From NCBI RefSeq assembly GCF_012927045.1, contig NZ_JABBFW010000002.1, positions 62,001 to 126,000 on the forward strand: a stretch of 64,000 nt of DNA, read 5' to 3'. Below the pieces are notes generated by a model that saw only the letters and a list, made by a program, of their open reading frames with translations, made no database searches and had not been told where the DNA came from. The DNA is from Azohydromonas caseinilytica. GTDB lineage: Bacteria; Pseudomonadota; Gammaproteobacteria; Burkholderiales; Burkholderiaceae_C. The position numbers and the translations under genes are program-made. Position 1 is the stretch's first letter. Each line of letters starts with the position of its first letter. This document shows, in pieces, positions 27,402-37,126 of this stretch.

Positions 27402-27962
27402 ATGAGCAAGGCATTCACGAAGGAAAGCGACAGCGACGAGGACGACGATCTGGTGCTGCCGCCGCTGCCCGGGGGCGGACGCAACTACATGACGCCGCAG
27501 GGCTACGCGCGGCTGCGCGCGGAACTGCTGCAGCTGATCGACGAGGAGCGTCCCAAGACGGTCGAGGTGGTGTCCTGGGCGGCCAAGAACGGCGACCGCT
27601 CCGAGAACGGCGACTACCTCTACGGCAAGAAGCGGCTGCGCGAGATCGACCGCCGCATCCGCTTCCTGACCAAGCGGCTGGACGTCGCCGAGGTCGCCGA
27701 CCCGTCGCTGCACCACGGCTCGGACCAGGTGTTTTTCGGCGCCACCGTCACCTACGCCGACGCGCAGGGCGAGGAGCACACCATCACCATCAAGGGCATC
27801 GACGAAGTCGACAGCCTGCGCGGCGAGGTCAGCTGGATCGCGCCGATCGCGCGCGCGCTGCTCAAGGCGCGCGTGGGCGATGAGGTGCAGTTCATGTCGC
27901 CCGGTGGCCTTCAGGTGCTGGAAGTGCTGGAAGTGCACTACCCCGAGCCGGGCCACGCTTGA
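27402..27962 (+). CDS. greB: Transcription elongation factor GreB
   Basis: A 186-residue factor that enters the RNA polymerase secondary channel and stimulates cleavage of backtracked transcripts. The start MSKAFTKESD is the usual GreB beginning. The N-terminal coiled coil contains AKNGDRSENGDYLYGKKRLREIDRRI with the acidic tip residues, split here as in other GreB proteins; the C-terminal domain has the FKBP-like fold ending in VLEVHY. An acidic N-terminal extension (residues 7-17) precedes the GRNYMTPQGYARL segment. It is convergent with spoT. Confidence 0.95.
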   Translation: MSKAFTKESDSDEDDDLVLPPLPGGGRNYMTPQGYARLRAELLQLIDEERPKTVEVVSWAAKNGDRSENGDYLYGKKRLREIDRRIRFLTKRLDVAEVADPSLHHGSDQVFFGATVTYADAQGEEHTITIKGIDEVDSLRGEVSWIAPIARALLKARVGDEVQFMSPGGLQVLEVLEVHYPEPGHA

Positions 27963-27965
27963 GTG

Positions 27966-27987
27966 AGCGGCGGCGCGGGCCGCCGCT
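27966..27987. terminator. Strong hairpin between convergent greB and spoT
   Basis: Perfect 9-bp stem AGCGGCGGC-GCGG-GCCGCCGCT. There is no clear T-run on either side, so its activity as an intrinsic terminator is uncertain. It lies right after the greB stop and 15 nt before the spoT stop on the other strand. Confidence 0.5.
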
Positions 27988-28002
27988 GGGTTCAGGCCGC
28001 GT

Positions 28003-30282
28003 TCAGGGCTTGACGCGCTGGGCGCGCATCACGGCCGGGGCGCGCTTGAGCGTGCGCAGCACGTCGGCCAGGTGCAGCCGGTCGCGCACGCTCAGCAGCA
28101 GGCGCATCTCCACGCTGTCGCCGCCATGCTCGTCGCCCATGTCGATGTGGGTGATGTCGGCCTCGGCGGCGCTCACGGCCGAGGCCACGCGCGCGAGCAC
28201 GCCCTTGCCGTTCTGCACCAGCACCAGCACCGCGGCCTCGAAGGGGCGGGTGATGTCCTCGGCCCATTCCACGGGCAGCCAGTGCTCGGCGTCGCGCTCG
28301 TGCAGGCGCCGCGCCACGGCGCACTCGGCGGTATGCACCGTCAGGCCCTCGCCGCGGCCCAGGTAGCCGACGATGGAGTCGCCGGGAATGGGGCGGCAGC
28401 AGCGTGCCAGCTGCACCGAGGTGCCCTCGTTGCCGTCGATGGTGACCACGCCCTGCGAGGGCGCGCCTTCCTCGCGCGCGGCAAAGCGGCCCATGGTCAG
28501 CGTCACCGCGTCGGGGCGCTGGCCCTGCTCGTGCATCAGCTGCGCCAGCCGCTTGGCCACGATCGTGGCGATCTTCTTGCCCAGGCCGATGTCGGTGAGC
28601 AGCTCCGCCGGGCCGCGGTTGCCGCTCCAGCGCGTGAGCGCCTGCCACAGCGCCGCGGCCTGGGCGTCGGGCTCCTCCATGGGCGGCAGCTGCAGGCCTT
28701 CGGCGCGCAGCGCCTGCGCCAGCAGCTTCTCGCCCAGCGTGCGCGACTCCTCCTGCTCCATGTTCTTGAGGTAATGGCGGATCTTGGAGCGCGCGCGGCC
28801 CGTGCGCACGAAGTTCAGCCAGGCCGGATTCGGGCGCGCGCCCGGCGCGGTCACGATCTCCACCACGTCGCCGCTCTTGAGCTCGGTGCGCAGCGCCACG
28901 GGCTCGCCGTTGACGGTGGCGGCCACGGTGTGGTCGCCCACGTTGGTGTGGATGGTGTAGGCGAAGTCCACGGGCGTGGCGCCGCGCGGCAGCGCCAGGA
29001 TCTTGCTCTTGGGCGTGAAGACGTAGACCGCGTCGGGGAACAGGTCGATCTTGACGTGCTCCAGGAACTCGTTGGCGTCGCGCGTCTCGTCCTGGATGTC
29101 CACCAGCGACTGCAGCCACATCGCGCCCAGCCGCTGCGCCTCGCCCAGGCCGTTGTCGTCCTTGACCTTGTACATCCAGTGCGCGGCGATGCCGCTCTCG
29201 GCCACGGCGTGCATGGGCTCGGTGCGGATCTGGAACTCCACCGCCGTGCCCAGCGGGTTCACCAGCGTGGTGTGCAGCGACTGGTAGCCGTTGGCCTTCG
29301 GGATGGCGATGTAGTCCTTGAAGCGCCCGGGCACCGGCTTGTAGAGCTGGTGCAGCACGCCCAGCGCGTGGTAGCAGTCGTACAGCTCGGGCACGACGAT
29401 GCGGAAGCCGAAGATGTCGTTGACCTGCGCGAAGCCGGTGTGCTTCTCGCGCATCTTCATGTAGATGGAGTAGACCGTCTTCTCGCGCCCGGAGATCTGG
29501 GCCCTGAGCTTGGCGTTGGCGAAGGCCTTCTCCACGTCGCTGCGGATGCGCTCGACGATGTCGCGCCGGTAACCGCGCGCGCGCTGCACGGCCTTGGCCA
29601 GCGCCGCGTGGCGCCACGGATGCAGGTACTGGAAGCTGAGCTCCTGCAGCTCGCGGTAGCTCTGGTTCAGGCCCAGGCGATGCGCGATGGGCGCGTAGAT
29701 GTCCAGCGTCTCGCGCGCGATGCGCCCGCGCTTGTGCGGCGCCATCGCCGCCATGGTGCGCATGTTGTGCAGCCGGTCGGCGAGCTTGATGAGGATGACG
29801 CGCACGTCGCGCGCCATGGCCAGCAGCATCTTGCGGAAGGACTCGGCCTGCGATTCCTCGCGGGTGCTGAAGTGCAGCTTGTCCAGCTTGGTCAGCCCGT
29901 CCACCAGGTCCGCCGTGGCGGCGCCGAAGCGCTCGATGAGCTCGGGCTTGGTGATGCCGCAGTCCTCCATCGCGTCGTGCATCAGCGCGGCCATGATGGC
30001 CTGGGCATCGAGCCGCCAGTCGGCGCACAGGCCGGCCACCGCGATGGGATGCGTGATGTAGGGCTCGCCGCTGGCGCGGAACTGGCCCAGGTGCGCCTCG
30101 TCGGCGAACTTGTAGGCCTCGCGCACCTTCTTGATGTCCGCCTTGCTCAGGTAGGACAGCTTGTCGGTGAGCGCGGCGAAAGAGGCCACTTCGGGCGAGC
30201 GCGACGGCGCCTGCGAAGGGGCGCGCGAGCCCAGTTGGAGCGCGGACGGCAAAAGATCGGCGGCGAAGGAACGAATGCCCAT
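28003..30282 (-). CDS. spoT: Bifunctional (p)ppGpp synthetase/hydrolase
   Basis: A 759-residue RelA/SpoT homologue. The HD hydrolase domain is intact (ITHPIAVAG, LMHDAMEDC), as is the synthetase domain (GRFKDYIAIPKANGYQSLH). The RxKD form of that motif is the one found in bifunctional enzymes rather than the ExDD of RelA. The TGS domain (VYVFTPKSKILALPRGATP) and a C-terminal ACT domain (residues about 685-755) follow. It makes and removes the stringent response alarmone. It lies downstream of rpoZ and gmk, the same order as in E. coli, where rpoZ and spoT form an operon. Confidence 0.97.
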   Translation of the reverse strand: MGIRSFAADLLPSALQLGSRAPSQAPSRSPEVASFAALTDKLSYLSKADIKKVREAYKFADEAHLGQFRASGEPYITHPIAVAGLCADWRLDAQAIMAALMHDAMEDCGITKPELIERFGAATADLVDGLTKLDKLHFSTREESQAESFRKMLLAMARDVRVILIKLADRLHNMRTMAAMAPHKRGRIARETLDIYAPIAHRLGLNQSYRELQELSFQYLHPWRHAALAKAVQRARGYRRDIVERIRSDVEKAFANAKLRAQISGREKTVYSIYMKMREKHTGFAQVNDIFGFRIVVPELYDCYHALGVLHQLYKPVPGRFKDYIAIPKANGYQSLHTTLVNPLGTAVEFQIRTEPMHAVAESGIAAHWMYKVKDDNGLGEAQRLGAMWLQSLVDIQDETRDANEFLEHVKIDLFPDAVYVFTPKSKILALPRGATPVDFAYTIHTNVGDHTVAATVNGEPVALRTELKSGDVVEIVTAPGARPNPAWLNFVRTGRARSKIRHYLKNMEQEESRTLGEKLLAQALRAEGLQLPPMEEPDAQAAALWQALTRWSGNRGPAELLTDIGLGKKIATIVAKRLAQLMHEQGQRPDAVTLTMGRFAAREEGAPSQGVVTIDGNEGTSVQLARCCRPIPGDSIVGYLGRGEGLTVHTAECAVARRLHERDAEHWLPVEWAEDITRPFEAAVLVLVQNGKGVLARVASAVSAAEADITHIDMGDEHGGDSVEMRLLLSVRDRLHLADVLRTLKRAPAVMRAQRVKP

Positions 30283-30336
30283 GAAGCGAATTTAGCCTGT
30301 CATCGCCCCCCGCATTCGCGGCAGGCCCAAATGAGA

Positions 30337-30357
30337 ACGGGCGCCATAGGCGCCCGT
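30337..30357 (-). terminator. Hairpin between rpoZ and spoT
   Basis: Perfect 9-bp stem ACGGGCGCC / GGCGCCCGT around a 3-nt loop, in the 95-bp gap between rpoZ and spoT. Only a short T-containing stretch (TCTCATTT) follows on the minus strand, so it may reduce rather than end transcription into spoT, or stabilise the rpoZ message. Confidence 0.4.
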
Positions 30358-30377
30358 CGGGAAGATGTCTCAGTCGC

Positions 30378-30581
30378 TCAGACCGGCACCTTGCGCAGCA
30401 TCTCCAGGCCCACCTCGCCGGCGGCGATCTCGCGCAGCGCCGTCACGCCCGGCTTGTTCTTGCTCTCGAGCTTGGGCGCATGGCCCTGGCTCAGCATGCG
30501 GGCGCGGTAGGTGGCGGCCAGCACGAGCTGGAAGCGGTTGGGGATCTTCTGGAGGCAGTCTTCGACGGTGATGCGGGCCAT
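30378..30581 (-). CDS. rpoZ: RNA polymerase omega subunit
   Basis: A 67-residue protein that helps assemble RNA polymerase by clamping beta-prime and forms part of a ppGpp site. The start [23 protein letters not shown] is split-conserved across proteobacteria; the rest has the [16 protein letters not shown] segment. It sits between gmk (upstream, 34 nt) and spoT (downstream), the normal order. Slightly shorter than the E. coli protein (91), as in other betaproteobacteria. Confidence 0.96.
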   Translation of the reverse strand: MARITVEDCLQKIPNRFQLVLAATYRARMLSQGHAPKLESKNKPGVTALREIAAGEVGLEMLRKVPV

Positions 30582-30615
30582 GCGTGCTTCCCCTTCAGAG
30601 AAATAGCTCGGGAGT

Positions 30616-31236
30616 TCAGATGAGATCCAGCGCGGCGAACACCTGCGACTTGCTGCGCTTCTGTGACGCGTACTTCAGGCGCTGGGAGTGGACGACGGTC
30701 TTCAGATCAAAGAGCGCCGTCTCAAAGAGGGCGTTGATTATAACGTAGTCGAAATGCCGGGCCTGGGCCACCTCGTGGCGGGCATTGATCATGCGCTGCG
30801 CGATCACCTCCGGATGGTCCTCGCCGCGGCGCTGCAGGCGCTGGCGCAGCTCCTCCCAGCTCGGCGGCAGGATGAAGATCAGCACCGCGTACGGAAAGAT
30901 CAGCTTGATCTGCAGCGCGCCCTGGTAGTCGATCTCCAGCACCACGTCCTCGCCGGCCTGCAGCCGCGCCTCGATGGCGTTGCGCGAGGTGCCGTAGCGG
31001 TTGCCGTGCACCTCGGCCCATTCGAAGAAGTCGCCGTGCTCGATCATGGCGTCGAACTGGGCGTTGCTGATGAAGTGGTACTCGCGCCCGTCCTGCTCCT
31101 GGCCGCGCGGCGCGCGCGTGGTGTGCGAGACCGACACCGCCAGGTGCGAGTCCAGCTCCAGCAGCGCCTTGACCAAGCTGGATTTGCCCGCGCCGCTGGG
31201 CGCGGCGACGACGAAGAGGTTGCCCGGGGTTTCCAT
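30616..31236 (-). CDS. gmk: Guanylate kinase
   Basis: A 206-residue enzyme phosphorylating GMP to GDP. The P-loop [10 protein letters not shown] lies at residues 12-21; the GMP-binding part has [19 protein letters not shown]; the lid region follows ([13 protein letters not shown]). Start METPGN fits the family and places the P-loop correctly. It is 23 nt after yicC and 34 nt before rpoZ on the same strand, forming the conserved yicC-gmk-rpoZ-spoT unit. Confidence 0.97.
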   Translation of the reverse strand: METPGNLFVVAAPSGAGKSSLVKALLELDSHLAVSVSHTTRAPRGQEQDGREYHFISNAQFDAMIEHGDFFEWAEVHGNRYGTSRNAIEARLQAGEDVVLEIDYQGALQIKLIFPYAVLIFILPPSWEELRQRLQRRGEDHPEVIAQRMINARHEVAQARHFDYVIINALFETALFDLKTVVHSQRLKYASQKRSKSQVFAALDLI

Positions 31237-31259
31237 GCCGATTCCGTTCCTGTGCTGCG

Positions 31260-32168
31260 TCACTCGATGTTCTGGACCTGCTCGCGCATCTGCTCGATGG
31301 CCACCTTCATCTCCACCGACACCGCGGTGAGCTCCAGCGCCGCGGACTTCGAGCCCAGCGTGTTGGCCTCGCGGTGCAGCTCCTGGATCAGGAAGTCCAG
31401 CCGCTTGCCCAGCTCGCCGCCCTTTTCCAGCAGCCGCTCGATCTCGTCCAGATGCGCCTTGAGCCGCGACAGCTCCTCGGCCACGTCGATGCGGATGGCG
31501 TAGGCCGCGGCCTCGGTCAGCGCGCGCTCGGCCTGCGCCTCGGCGCTGACCGACGCGCCGGCGCCGGCCGTCTGCAGCGCCTCGCGCCAGCGCTCCAGGA
31601 AGCGCTGCTGCTGGCGCTGCACCACCTGCGGCACCAGCGGCTCGGCCTGCGCCGCGAGCTCGCGCAGGCGCTGCACCCGCTCCATCAGGATCGCCACCAG
31701 CCGAGCGCCTTCGCGCTCGCGCGCCTCGCGCAGGCCTTCGACGGCGGCGCGCGCGGCTTCGAGCACGGCCTCGTCGGGCTGCTCGCTGCTGCCGCCGGTG
31801 CGGCACCATTGCAGCACCTCGTGCACCGACAGCGGCGCGGCCTTGGACAGCCAGCCCTGTACCGTGCTCTCCAACCGCGACAGCAGGCTCAGCTGCTCCG
31901 GCGTGGGCCGCGGCCAGCCGCCGTCGCCCTCGCGACCGGTGGTCAGCCGCAGCTCGACCTTGCCGCGCTTGACGGCGCCGCTGACCAGCTCGCGCAGCGC
32001 CGGCTCCAGCCCGCGCAGCTCCTCGGGCAGCCGCAGGCTCAGGTCCAGGAAGCGGCCGTTGACCGAGCGCAATTCCACGCTGGCCCTGCTGCCCACCACG
32101 CCCGTTTCCGGATTCGTGGCCCCGCCCGCGCTGGCGCTGGCGTAACCGGTCATGCTGTAAACTGGCAT
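31260..32168 (-). CDS. yicC: YicC family endoribonuclease
   Basis: A 302-residue protein of the YicC/YloC family, now known as an endoribonuclease in E. coli and B. subtilis that acts on small RNAs and mRNA. Typical parts are the N-terminal [28 protein letters not shown], and the C-terminal [18 protein letters not shown] ending near QVQNIE. ATG 32168 (MPVYSMTG) is chosen because the family begins at this motif. Only 28 bp separate it from the divergent kinase gene. Confidence 0.95.
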   Translation of the reverse strand: MPVYSMTGYASASAGGATNPETGVVGSRASVELRSVNGRFLDLSLRLPEELRGLEPALRELVSGAVKRGKVELRLTTGREGDGGWPRPTPEQLSLLSRLESTVQGWLSKAAPLSVHEVLQWCRTGGSSEQPDEAVLEAARAAVEGLREAREREGARLVAILMERVQRLRELAAQAEPLVPQVVQRQQQRFLERWREALQTAGAGASVSAEAQAERALTEAAAYAIRIDVAEELSRLKAHLDEIERLLEKGGELGKRLDFLIQELHREANTLGSKSAALELTAVSVEMKVAIEQMREQVQNIE

Positions 32169-32196
32169 CGCGTTTATCGCATTGCAAAATTCGATT

Positions 32197-33165
32197 ATGT
32201 CAAAGCCCAAGCCGGCCCCGTTGCCAGCCGGCACCGTGGTGGGCGGCTACCAGATCGTCAAGAAGCTGGCGGCCGGGGGCTTCGGGGTGGTGTACCTGGC
32301 CGAGGATGAGCAGCGCCATCTCGTTGCGCTGAAAGAGTATTTGCCCTCTTCGCTGGCCGAACGCGCCCCCGGTGAGCTCGCGCCGCGCGTGCGTGCCGAC
32401 AAGCAGGCGCTCTACCGCCTAGGTCTCAAGAGTTTCTTCGAAGAAGGCCGCTCGCTGGCCCAGATCAGCCATCCCAGCGTGGTCTCGGTACTCAATTTCT
32501 TCCGCGAAAACGAGACCGTGTACATGGTGATGAATTACCTGCAGGGCGACACGCTGCAGGACTTCATCGTCACCGCGCGCGACCTCAAGCGCGACAAGGT
32601 GTTCCGCGAGTCCACCATCCGCAGCCTCTTCGACGAGGTGCTGCGCGGGCTGCGCATCGTGCACCAGCACAAGATGCTGCACCTCGACATCAAGCCCGCC
32701 AACGTCTTCATCACCGACGACAACCGCGCCGTGCTGCTGGACTTCGGCGCCGCGCGCGAGGTGCTGGCCAAGGAGGGCGACTTCATCCGCCCGATGTACA
32801 CCCCCGGCTTCGCCGCGCCCGAGATGTACCGCCGCGACGGCACGCTGGGCCCCTGGACCGACATCTACGCCGTGGGCGCCTGCATCTACGCCTGCATGCA
32901 GGGCTACCCGCCCAACGACGCGCCGCAGCGCCTGGAAAAGGACCGCCTGGCACTGAGCCTTTCGCGGCTGCGCAACATCTACTCCGACAACCTCATCGAG
33001 GTCACGGAGTGGTGCATGTCGCTCGATCCGCTGTCGCGTCCGCAAAGCGTGTTCGCGCTGCAGAAGGAGCTCGGCCGCGAGACCGAGCGCCGCTACACCA
33101 AGCTCTCCTTCAGCGAGCGGCTCAAGCTGCAGATCGAGAACCTCAAGACCGGGAGCAAGGTCTGA
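32197..33165 (+). CDS. Serine/threonine protein kinase
   Basis: A 322-residue soluble Hanks-type kinase. Glycine loop [10 protein letters not shown] (residues 24-33), ATP-binding lysine K46 in ALKEYL, catalytic loop HLDIKPANV with D164, and DFG at 182-184 are all present; HRD is HLD, common in bacterial kinases. The P+1 region has [10 protein letters not shown]. No membrane helix or sensor domain is present. It is followed 34 nt later by a PP2C phosphatase gene, so the two form a reversible phosphorylation module. Targets are unknown. The start is fixed by the short divergent gap to yicC. Confidence 0.94.
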   Translation: MSKPKPAPLPAGTVVGGYQIVKKLAAGGFGVVYLAEDEQRHLVALKEYLPSSLAERAPGELAPRVRADKQALYRLGLKSFFEEGRSLAQISHPSVVSVLNFFRENETVYMVMNYLQGDTLQDFIVTARDLKRDKVFRESTIRSLFDEVLRGLRIVHQHKMLHLDIKPANVFITDDNRAVLLDFGAAREVLAKEGDFIRPMYTPGFAAPEMYRRDGTLGPWTDIYAVGACIYACMQGYPPNDAPQRLEKDRLALSLSRLRNIYSDNLIEVTEWCMSLDPLSRPQSVFALQKELGRETERRYTKLSFSERLKLQIENLKTGSKV

Positions 33166-33199
33166 GCGCTGCCGCAAGGCAGCCGCGGGCGGGACGGCC

Positions 33200-34096
33200 A
33201 TGAAGTTCAGCGTCTTCCAGCTCAGCCGCAAGGGCGGCCGCCTCAAGAACGAGGACCGCATGGGCTACTGCTACACGCGGGAGGCGGGCCTCTTTGCGCT
33301 GGCCGACGGCATGGGCGGCCACCCGGAGGGCGAGGTCGCGGCGCAGCTGGCGCTGCAGACGCTGGCCGGGCTGTTCCAGCGCGAGGCGCTGCCGCGGCTG
33401 GCCGATCCGCAGCGCTTCCTGCAGGACGCGCTGCTGGCGGCGCACCAGCAGCTGCTGCGCTATGCCGGCGAGCGCGCCATGACCGACACGCCGCGCACCA
33501 CCATGGTGGCCTGCGTGCTGCAGGGCCGCCATGTCTACTGGGCGCATTGCGGCGACTCGCGGCTGTACCTGCTGCGCCAGGGCCAGCTGCTGGCACGCAC
33601 GCGCGACCACTCCTACGCCGAGCTGCAGCGCTCGCTGGACCCGGCCGGGCCCAAGCGCAACCGCAACGTGCTCTTCACCTGCCTGGGCAGCCCGGGCCGG
33701 CCGGTGCTCGACGGCGGCGGGCCGCAGCGGCTGTGGCCCGGCGACCGCGTGCTGCTGTGCTCGGACGGGCTGTGGAGCAGCGTGGCCGATGCCGACATCG
33801 CGCGCGTCCTGGCCTCGGCGCAGCCCCTGGCCGACGCCGTGCCCGCGCTGGTGCAGCAGGCGCTGGATGCCGCCGGCGCGCGCAGCGACAACGTCACGGC
33901 GCTGGCGCTGCAGTGGGAGGCGCCCGAGGAGGCGCACGAGGACGCCAAGGATCACGGCGTGGGCTTTTCCTCCACCATCCAGCCCGCCGAGGCGCCGCCC
34001 CAGGCCGCCGACGAGTTCGACGACGAGGAGATCGAGCGCTCCATCCGCGAGATCAACGAAGCCATCCGGCGCTCCGCGCAGCGCCGCCCCAAGTAA
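33200..34096 (+). CDS. PP2C-family serine/threonine phosphatase
   Basis: A 298-residue metal-dependent phosphatase of the PP2C (Stp1/PrpC) type. Metal-binding acids are visible in NEDR (D19), ADGMGGH (D36), CSDGLW and SDNVTAL; the core ends near residue 240. An acidic C-terminal tail ([21 protein letters not shown] split by hydrophobic positions) of about 55 residues is unusual for the short family members and may bind the partner kinase. It would remove phosphate groups added by the kinase encoded just upstream. Confidence 0.94.
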   Translation: MKFSVFQLSRKGGRLKNEDRMGYCYTREAGLFALADGMGGHPEGEVAAQLALQTLAGLFQREALPRLADPQRFLQDALLAAHQQLLRYAGERAMTDTPRTTMVACVLQGRHVYWAHCGDSRLYLLRQGQLLARTRDHSYAELQRSLDPAGPKRNRNVLFTCLGSPGRPVLDGGGPQRLWPGDRVLLCSDGLWSSVADADIARVLASAQPLADAVPALVQQALDAAGARSDNVTALALQWEAPEEAHEDAKDHGVGFSSTIQPAEAPPQAADEFDDEEIERSIREINEAIRRSAQRRPK

Positions 34097-34118
34097 CCCA
34101 TTCATTTCCTGGAGAAGC

Positions 34119-34852
<734 letters not shown>

Positions 34853-34856
<4 letters not shown>

Positions 34857-35485
34857 GGCTCGTCCTGGCCTCCAACAACGCCAAGAAGCTGGCCGAGCTG
34901 GGCAGCCTGTTCGCGGGCCTGCCGGTGGAACTGGTGACGCAGGGCTCGCTGGGCATCGCCGAGGCCGAGGAGCCGCACATCAGCTTCGTGGAGAACGCGC
35001 TGGCCAAGGCCCGGCACGCGGCGCAGGCCGCCGGCGGCGCGGCCATCGCCGACGACTCCGGCCTGTGCGTGGACGCCCTGGGCGGCGCGCCCGGCGTGGT
35101 CTCGGCGCACTACGCGCCGGTGGAGCTGCCATCGTGGCTGCCGCGCGAGGCCTACCGTGAGCGCCAGGATGCCGCCAACAACACACTGCTGCTGCAGCGG
35201 CTGCAGGGCAGCGAGGACCGGCGCGCGCGCTTCGTGTGCACGCTGGTGGCGCTGCGCCATGCACAGGACCCGGAGCCGCTGATCGCCTTCGGCCGCTGGG
35301 AGGGGCACATCCTGGAGCAGCCCGCGGGCGAGGGCGGCTTCGGCTACGACCCGCTGCTGTTCATCCCGGCGCTGGGCCAGGCCGTGGCGCAGCTCGATGC
35401 GGCGGTGAAGAACGCGCACAGCCACCGCGCGCTGGCCGCGCGCCAGATGGCGGCGCTGATGCGGGAGGCCTGGCACCTTGGCTGA
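34853..35485 (+). CDS. rdgB: Non-canonical purine NTP pyrophosphatase (dITP/XTP pyrophosphatase)
   Basis: A 210-residue HAM1/RdgB enzyme that hydrolyses dITP, ITP and XTP to keep them out of nucleic acids. Signature parts are [13 protein letters not shown] at the start, [12 protein letters not shown] (catalytic Asp), [12 protein letters not shown] and [10 protein letters not shown] near the end. It overlaps rph upstream and hemW downstream. The rph-rdgB-hemW order is common in proteobacteria. Confidence 0.97.
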
Positions 35486-36722
35486 ACATCACGAGCCGGC
35501 CGCGCCCGGCACGCCCGCGGCGGCGCCGATCCGGCTGCTGCGCCCCGGCGCCATCGCGCTGCAGGCGCTGCCGCCGCTGTCGCTGTACGTGCACCTGCCC
35601 TGGTGCCTGCGCAAGTGCCCGTACTGCGACTTCAACTCGCACGAGGTGCGCGGCGGCGGCGAGCTGGCGCCGCAGACGCAGCGCGACTACCTCGACGCGC
35701 TGATGGCCGACCTGGAGGCCGCGCTGCCGCAGGTCTGGGGCCGGCGCGTGCACAGCATCTTCATCGGCGGCGGCACGCCCAGCCTGTTCGAGCCCGAAGC
35801 CATCGACCGGCTGCTGATGGACATCCGCGCCCGGCTGCCGCTGGAGCCGGGCTGCGAGGTCACGCTGGAGGCCAACCCCGGCACCTTCGAGAAGGACCGC
35901 TTCAGGAGCTACCGCGCCGCGGGCGTGACGCGGCTGTCCATCGGCGTCCAGAGCTTCGACGACGCGATGCTGCAGGCGGTCGGCCGCGTCCATGACGCCG
36001 GCCAGGCGCGCGCGGCGGTGGCGGAGGCGGCCGCCGCCTTCGACACCTTCAACATCGACCTGATGTACGCGCTGCCCGGGCAGAGCCTGCCCATGCTGCA
36101 GCGCGACCTGGACGAGGCGCTGTCCTTCGCGCCGCCGCACCTGTCCATCTACCACCTGACGCTGGAGCCCAACACCCGCTTCGCCACGCGCCCGCCCGAG
36201 GGGCTGCCGGACGACGACCTGGCCTCCGACATGCTGGACCTGCTGGTGCAGCGCACGGCCGAGGCCGGGCTGCAGCGCTACGAGGTCTCGGCCTTCGCGC
36301 GCCCCGGGCACCGCTGCGTGCACAACCTGAACTACTGGGAGTTCGGCGACTACCTGGGCATCGGTGCCGGCGCGCACGGCAAGATCAGCTTCCCCGACCG
36401 CATCGTGCGCCAGCAGCGCTGGCGCGAGCCCGCCACCTACATGGCCAAGGCGCGCGAGGGGCAGGCCGTCTCCAACGAGCAGGCCGTCACGCCCAAGGAG
36501 CTGCCTTTCGAGTTCGTGCTCAACGCGCTGCGCCTGAAGGAGGGCTTCGAGCTGAGCCGCTTCAGCGAGCGCACCGGGCAGCCGCTGCAGGCGATCCAGC
36601 GCGCGCTGGCCGAGGGCGAGCGCCGCGGCCTGCTGGAGCGCGAAGGGGACGTGGTGCGGCCGAGCGCGCGGGGCTTCGACTTCCTGAGCGACCTGCAGGC
36701 GCTGTTCCTGCCGGGAGGCTGA
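35478..36722 (+). CDS. hemW: Radical SAM heme chaperone HemW
   Basis: A 414-residue radical SAM protein (formerly called coproporphyrinogen III oxidase-like). The cluster motif is CLRKCPYCDF; GGGTPS, and HNLNYWEFGDYLGIGAGAHG in the C-terminal part mark the HemW type that inserts heme into respiratory enzymes. It starts at TTG 35478, the only plausible initiator before the radical SAM motif, overlapping rdgB by 8 nt. The TTG start and overlap suggest low, coupled expression. This is the last gene before a 404-bp gap with repeats. Confidence 0.93.
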   Translation: MAEHHEPAAPGTPAAAPIRLLRPGAIALQALPPLSLYVHLPWCLRKCPYCDFNSHEVRGGGELAPQTQRDYLDALMADLEAALPQVWGRRVHSIFIGGGTPSLFEPEAIDRLLMDIRARLPLEPGCEVTLEANPGTFEKDRFRSYRAAGVTRLSIGVQSFDDAMLQAVGRVHDAGQARAAVAEAAAAFDTFNIDLMYALPGQSLPMLQRDLDEALSFAPPHLSIYHLTLEPNTRFATRPPEGLPDDDLASDMLDLLVQRTAEAGLQRYEVSAFARPGHRCVHNLNYWEFGDYLGIGAGAHGKISFPDRIVRQQRWREPATYMAKAREGQAVSNEQAVTPKELPFEFVLNALRLKEGFELSRFSERTGQPLQAIQRALAEGERRGLLEREGDVVRPSARGFDFLSDLQALFLPGG

Positions 36723-36780
36723 GGCCGGGATCGCGGGCAGCACGCCCTGCATCCGGCGGTGTATTGTCAACCACCAGTCA

Positions 36781-36820
36781 ACAGTTTTCTCACTCGACGG
36801 CCTTAGAGTGAGAAAACTGT
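36781..36820. repeat. Perfect 15-bp inverted repeat in the hemW-cheB gap
   Basis: ACAGTTTTCTCACTC and its exact complement GAGTGAGAAAACTGT flank a 10-nt spacer (GACGGCCTTA). The arms are AT-rich in a GC-rich setting. No T-run follows on the plus strand, so it is not a standard intrinsic terminator. It is 58 nt after the hemW stop and unrelated to the repeat copy that starts at 36888. Confidence 0.7.
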
Positions 36821-36887
36821 AAACCCTTGGTGAACAAACCGGCCCGCGCCGCGGTACGGGCGCCTCATTCCAAATTCCTGTGGTTGT

Positions 36888-37119
36888 GAAATGACCCGTT
36901 CGTCCTGAGGTATCGAAGGACGAATCCGTAAGGCTGGTGCAGCGCCTTGGAACCGCTGGCTCTCCGGGACGCTCGTACTGGTATCGAAGTGCGAATCCGT
37001 GAGGCTCTCGCGGCCTGGCTTACAGCAGGGGCCGTTCATCCTTCGACGCGCCACAGGCGCGCCCTGTGCTGAGGTACCGAAGCATCAGGACGAACGGAAT
37101 ACGTCACTGGCAAGCGCGA
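36888..37119. repeat. Dispersed hairpin repeat, copy A (compound)
   Basis: Starts with GAAATGACCCGTTCG and contains TTCGTCCT-GAGGTATCGA-AGGACGAA (36898-36923), a second degenerate stem with the GGTATCGA loop near 36979-36996, and an inverted end copy near 37047-37100 that is interrupted by extra sequence. It ends with a CACTGGCAAGCG segment shared with copy C. It fills most of the 404-bp gap between the convergent hemW and cheB genes. Relatives are at 54904-54990 and 56175-56302. Confidence 0.75.
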
Positions 37120-37126
37120 GTTGGAA

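Noticed and set aside
28072-30510. An 812-residue open frame on the plus strand across spoT
   Set aside because: Antisense composition (His/Gln/Val/Leu/Ala-rich) and overlap with a complete spoT with intact catalytic motifs.
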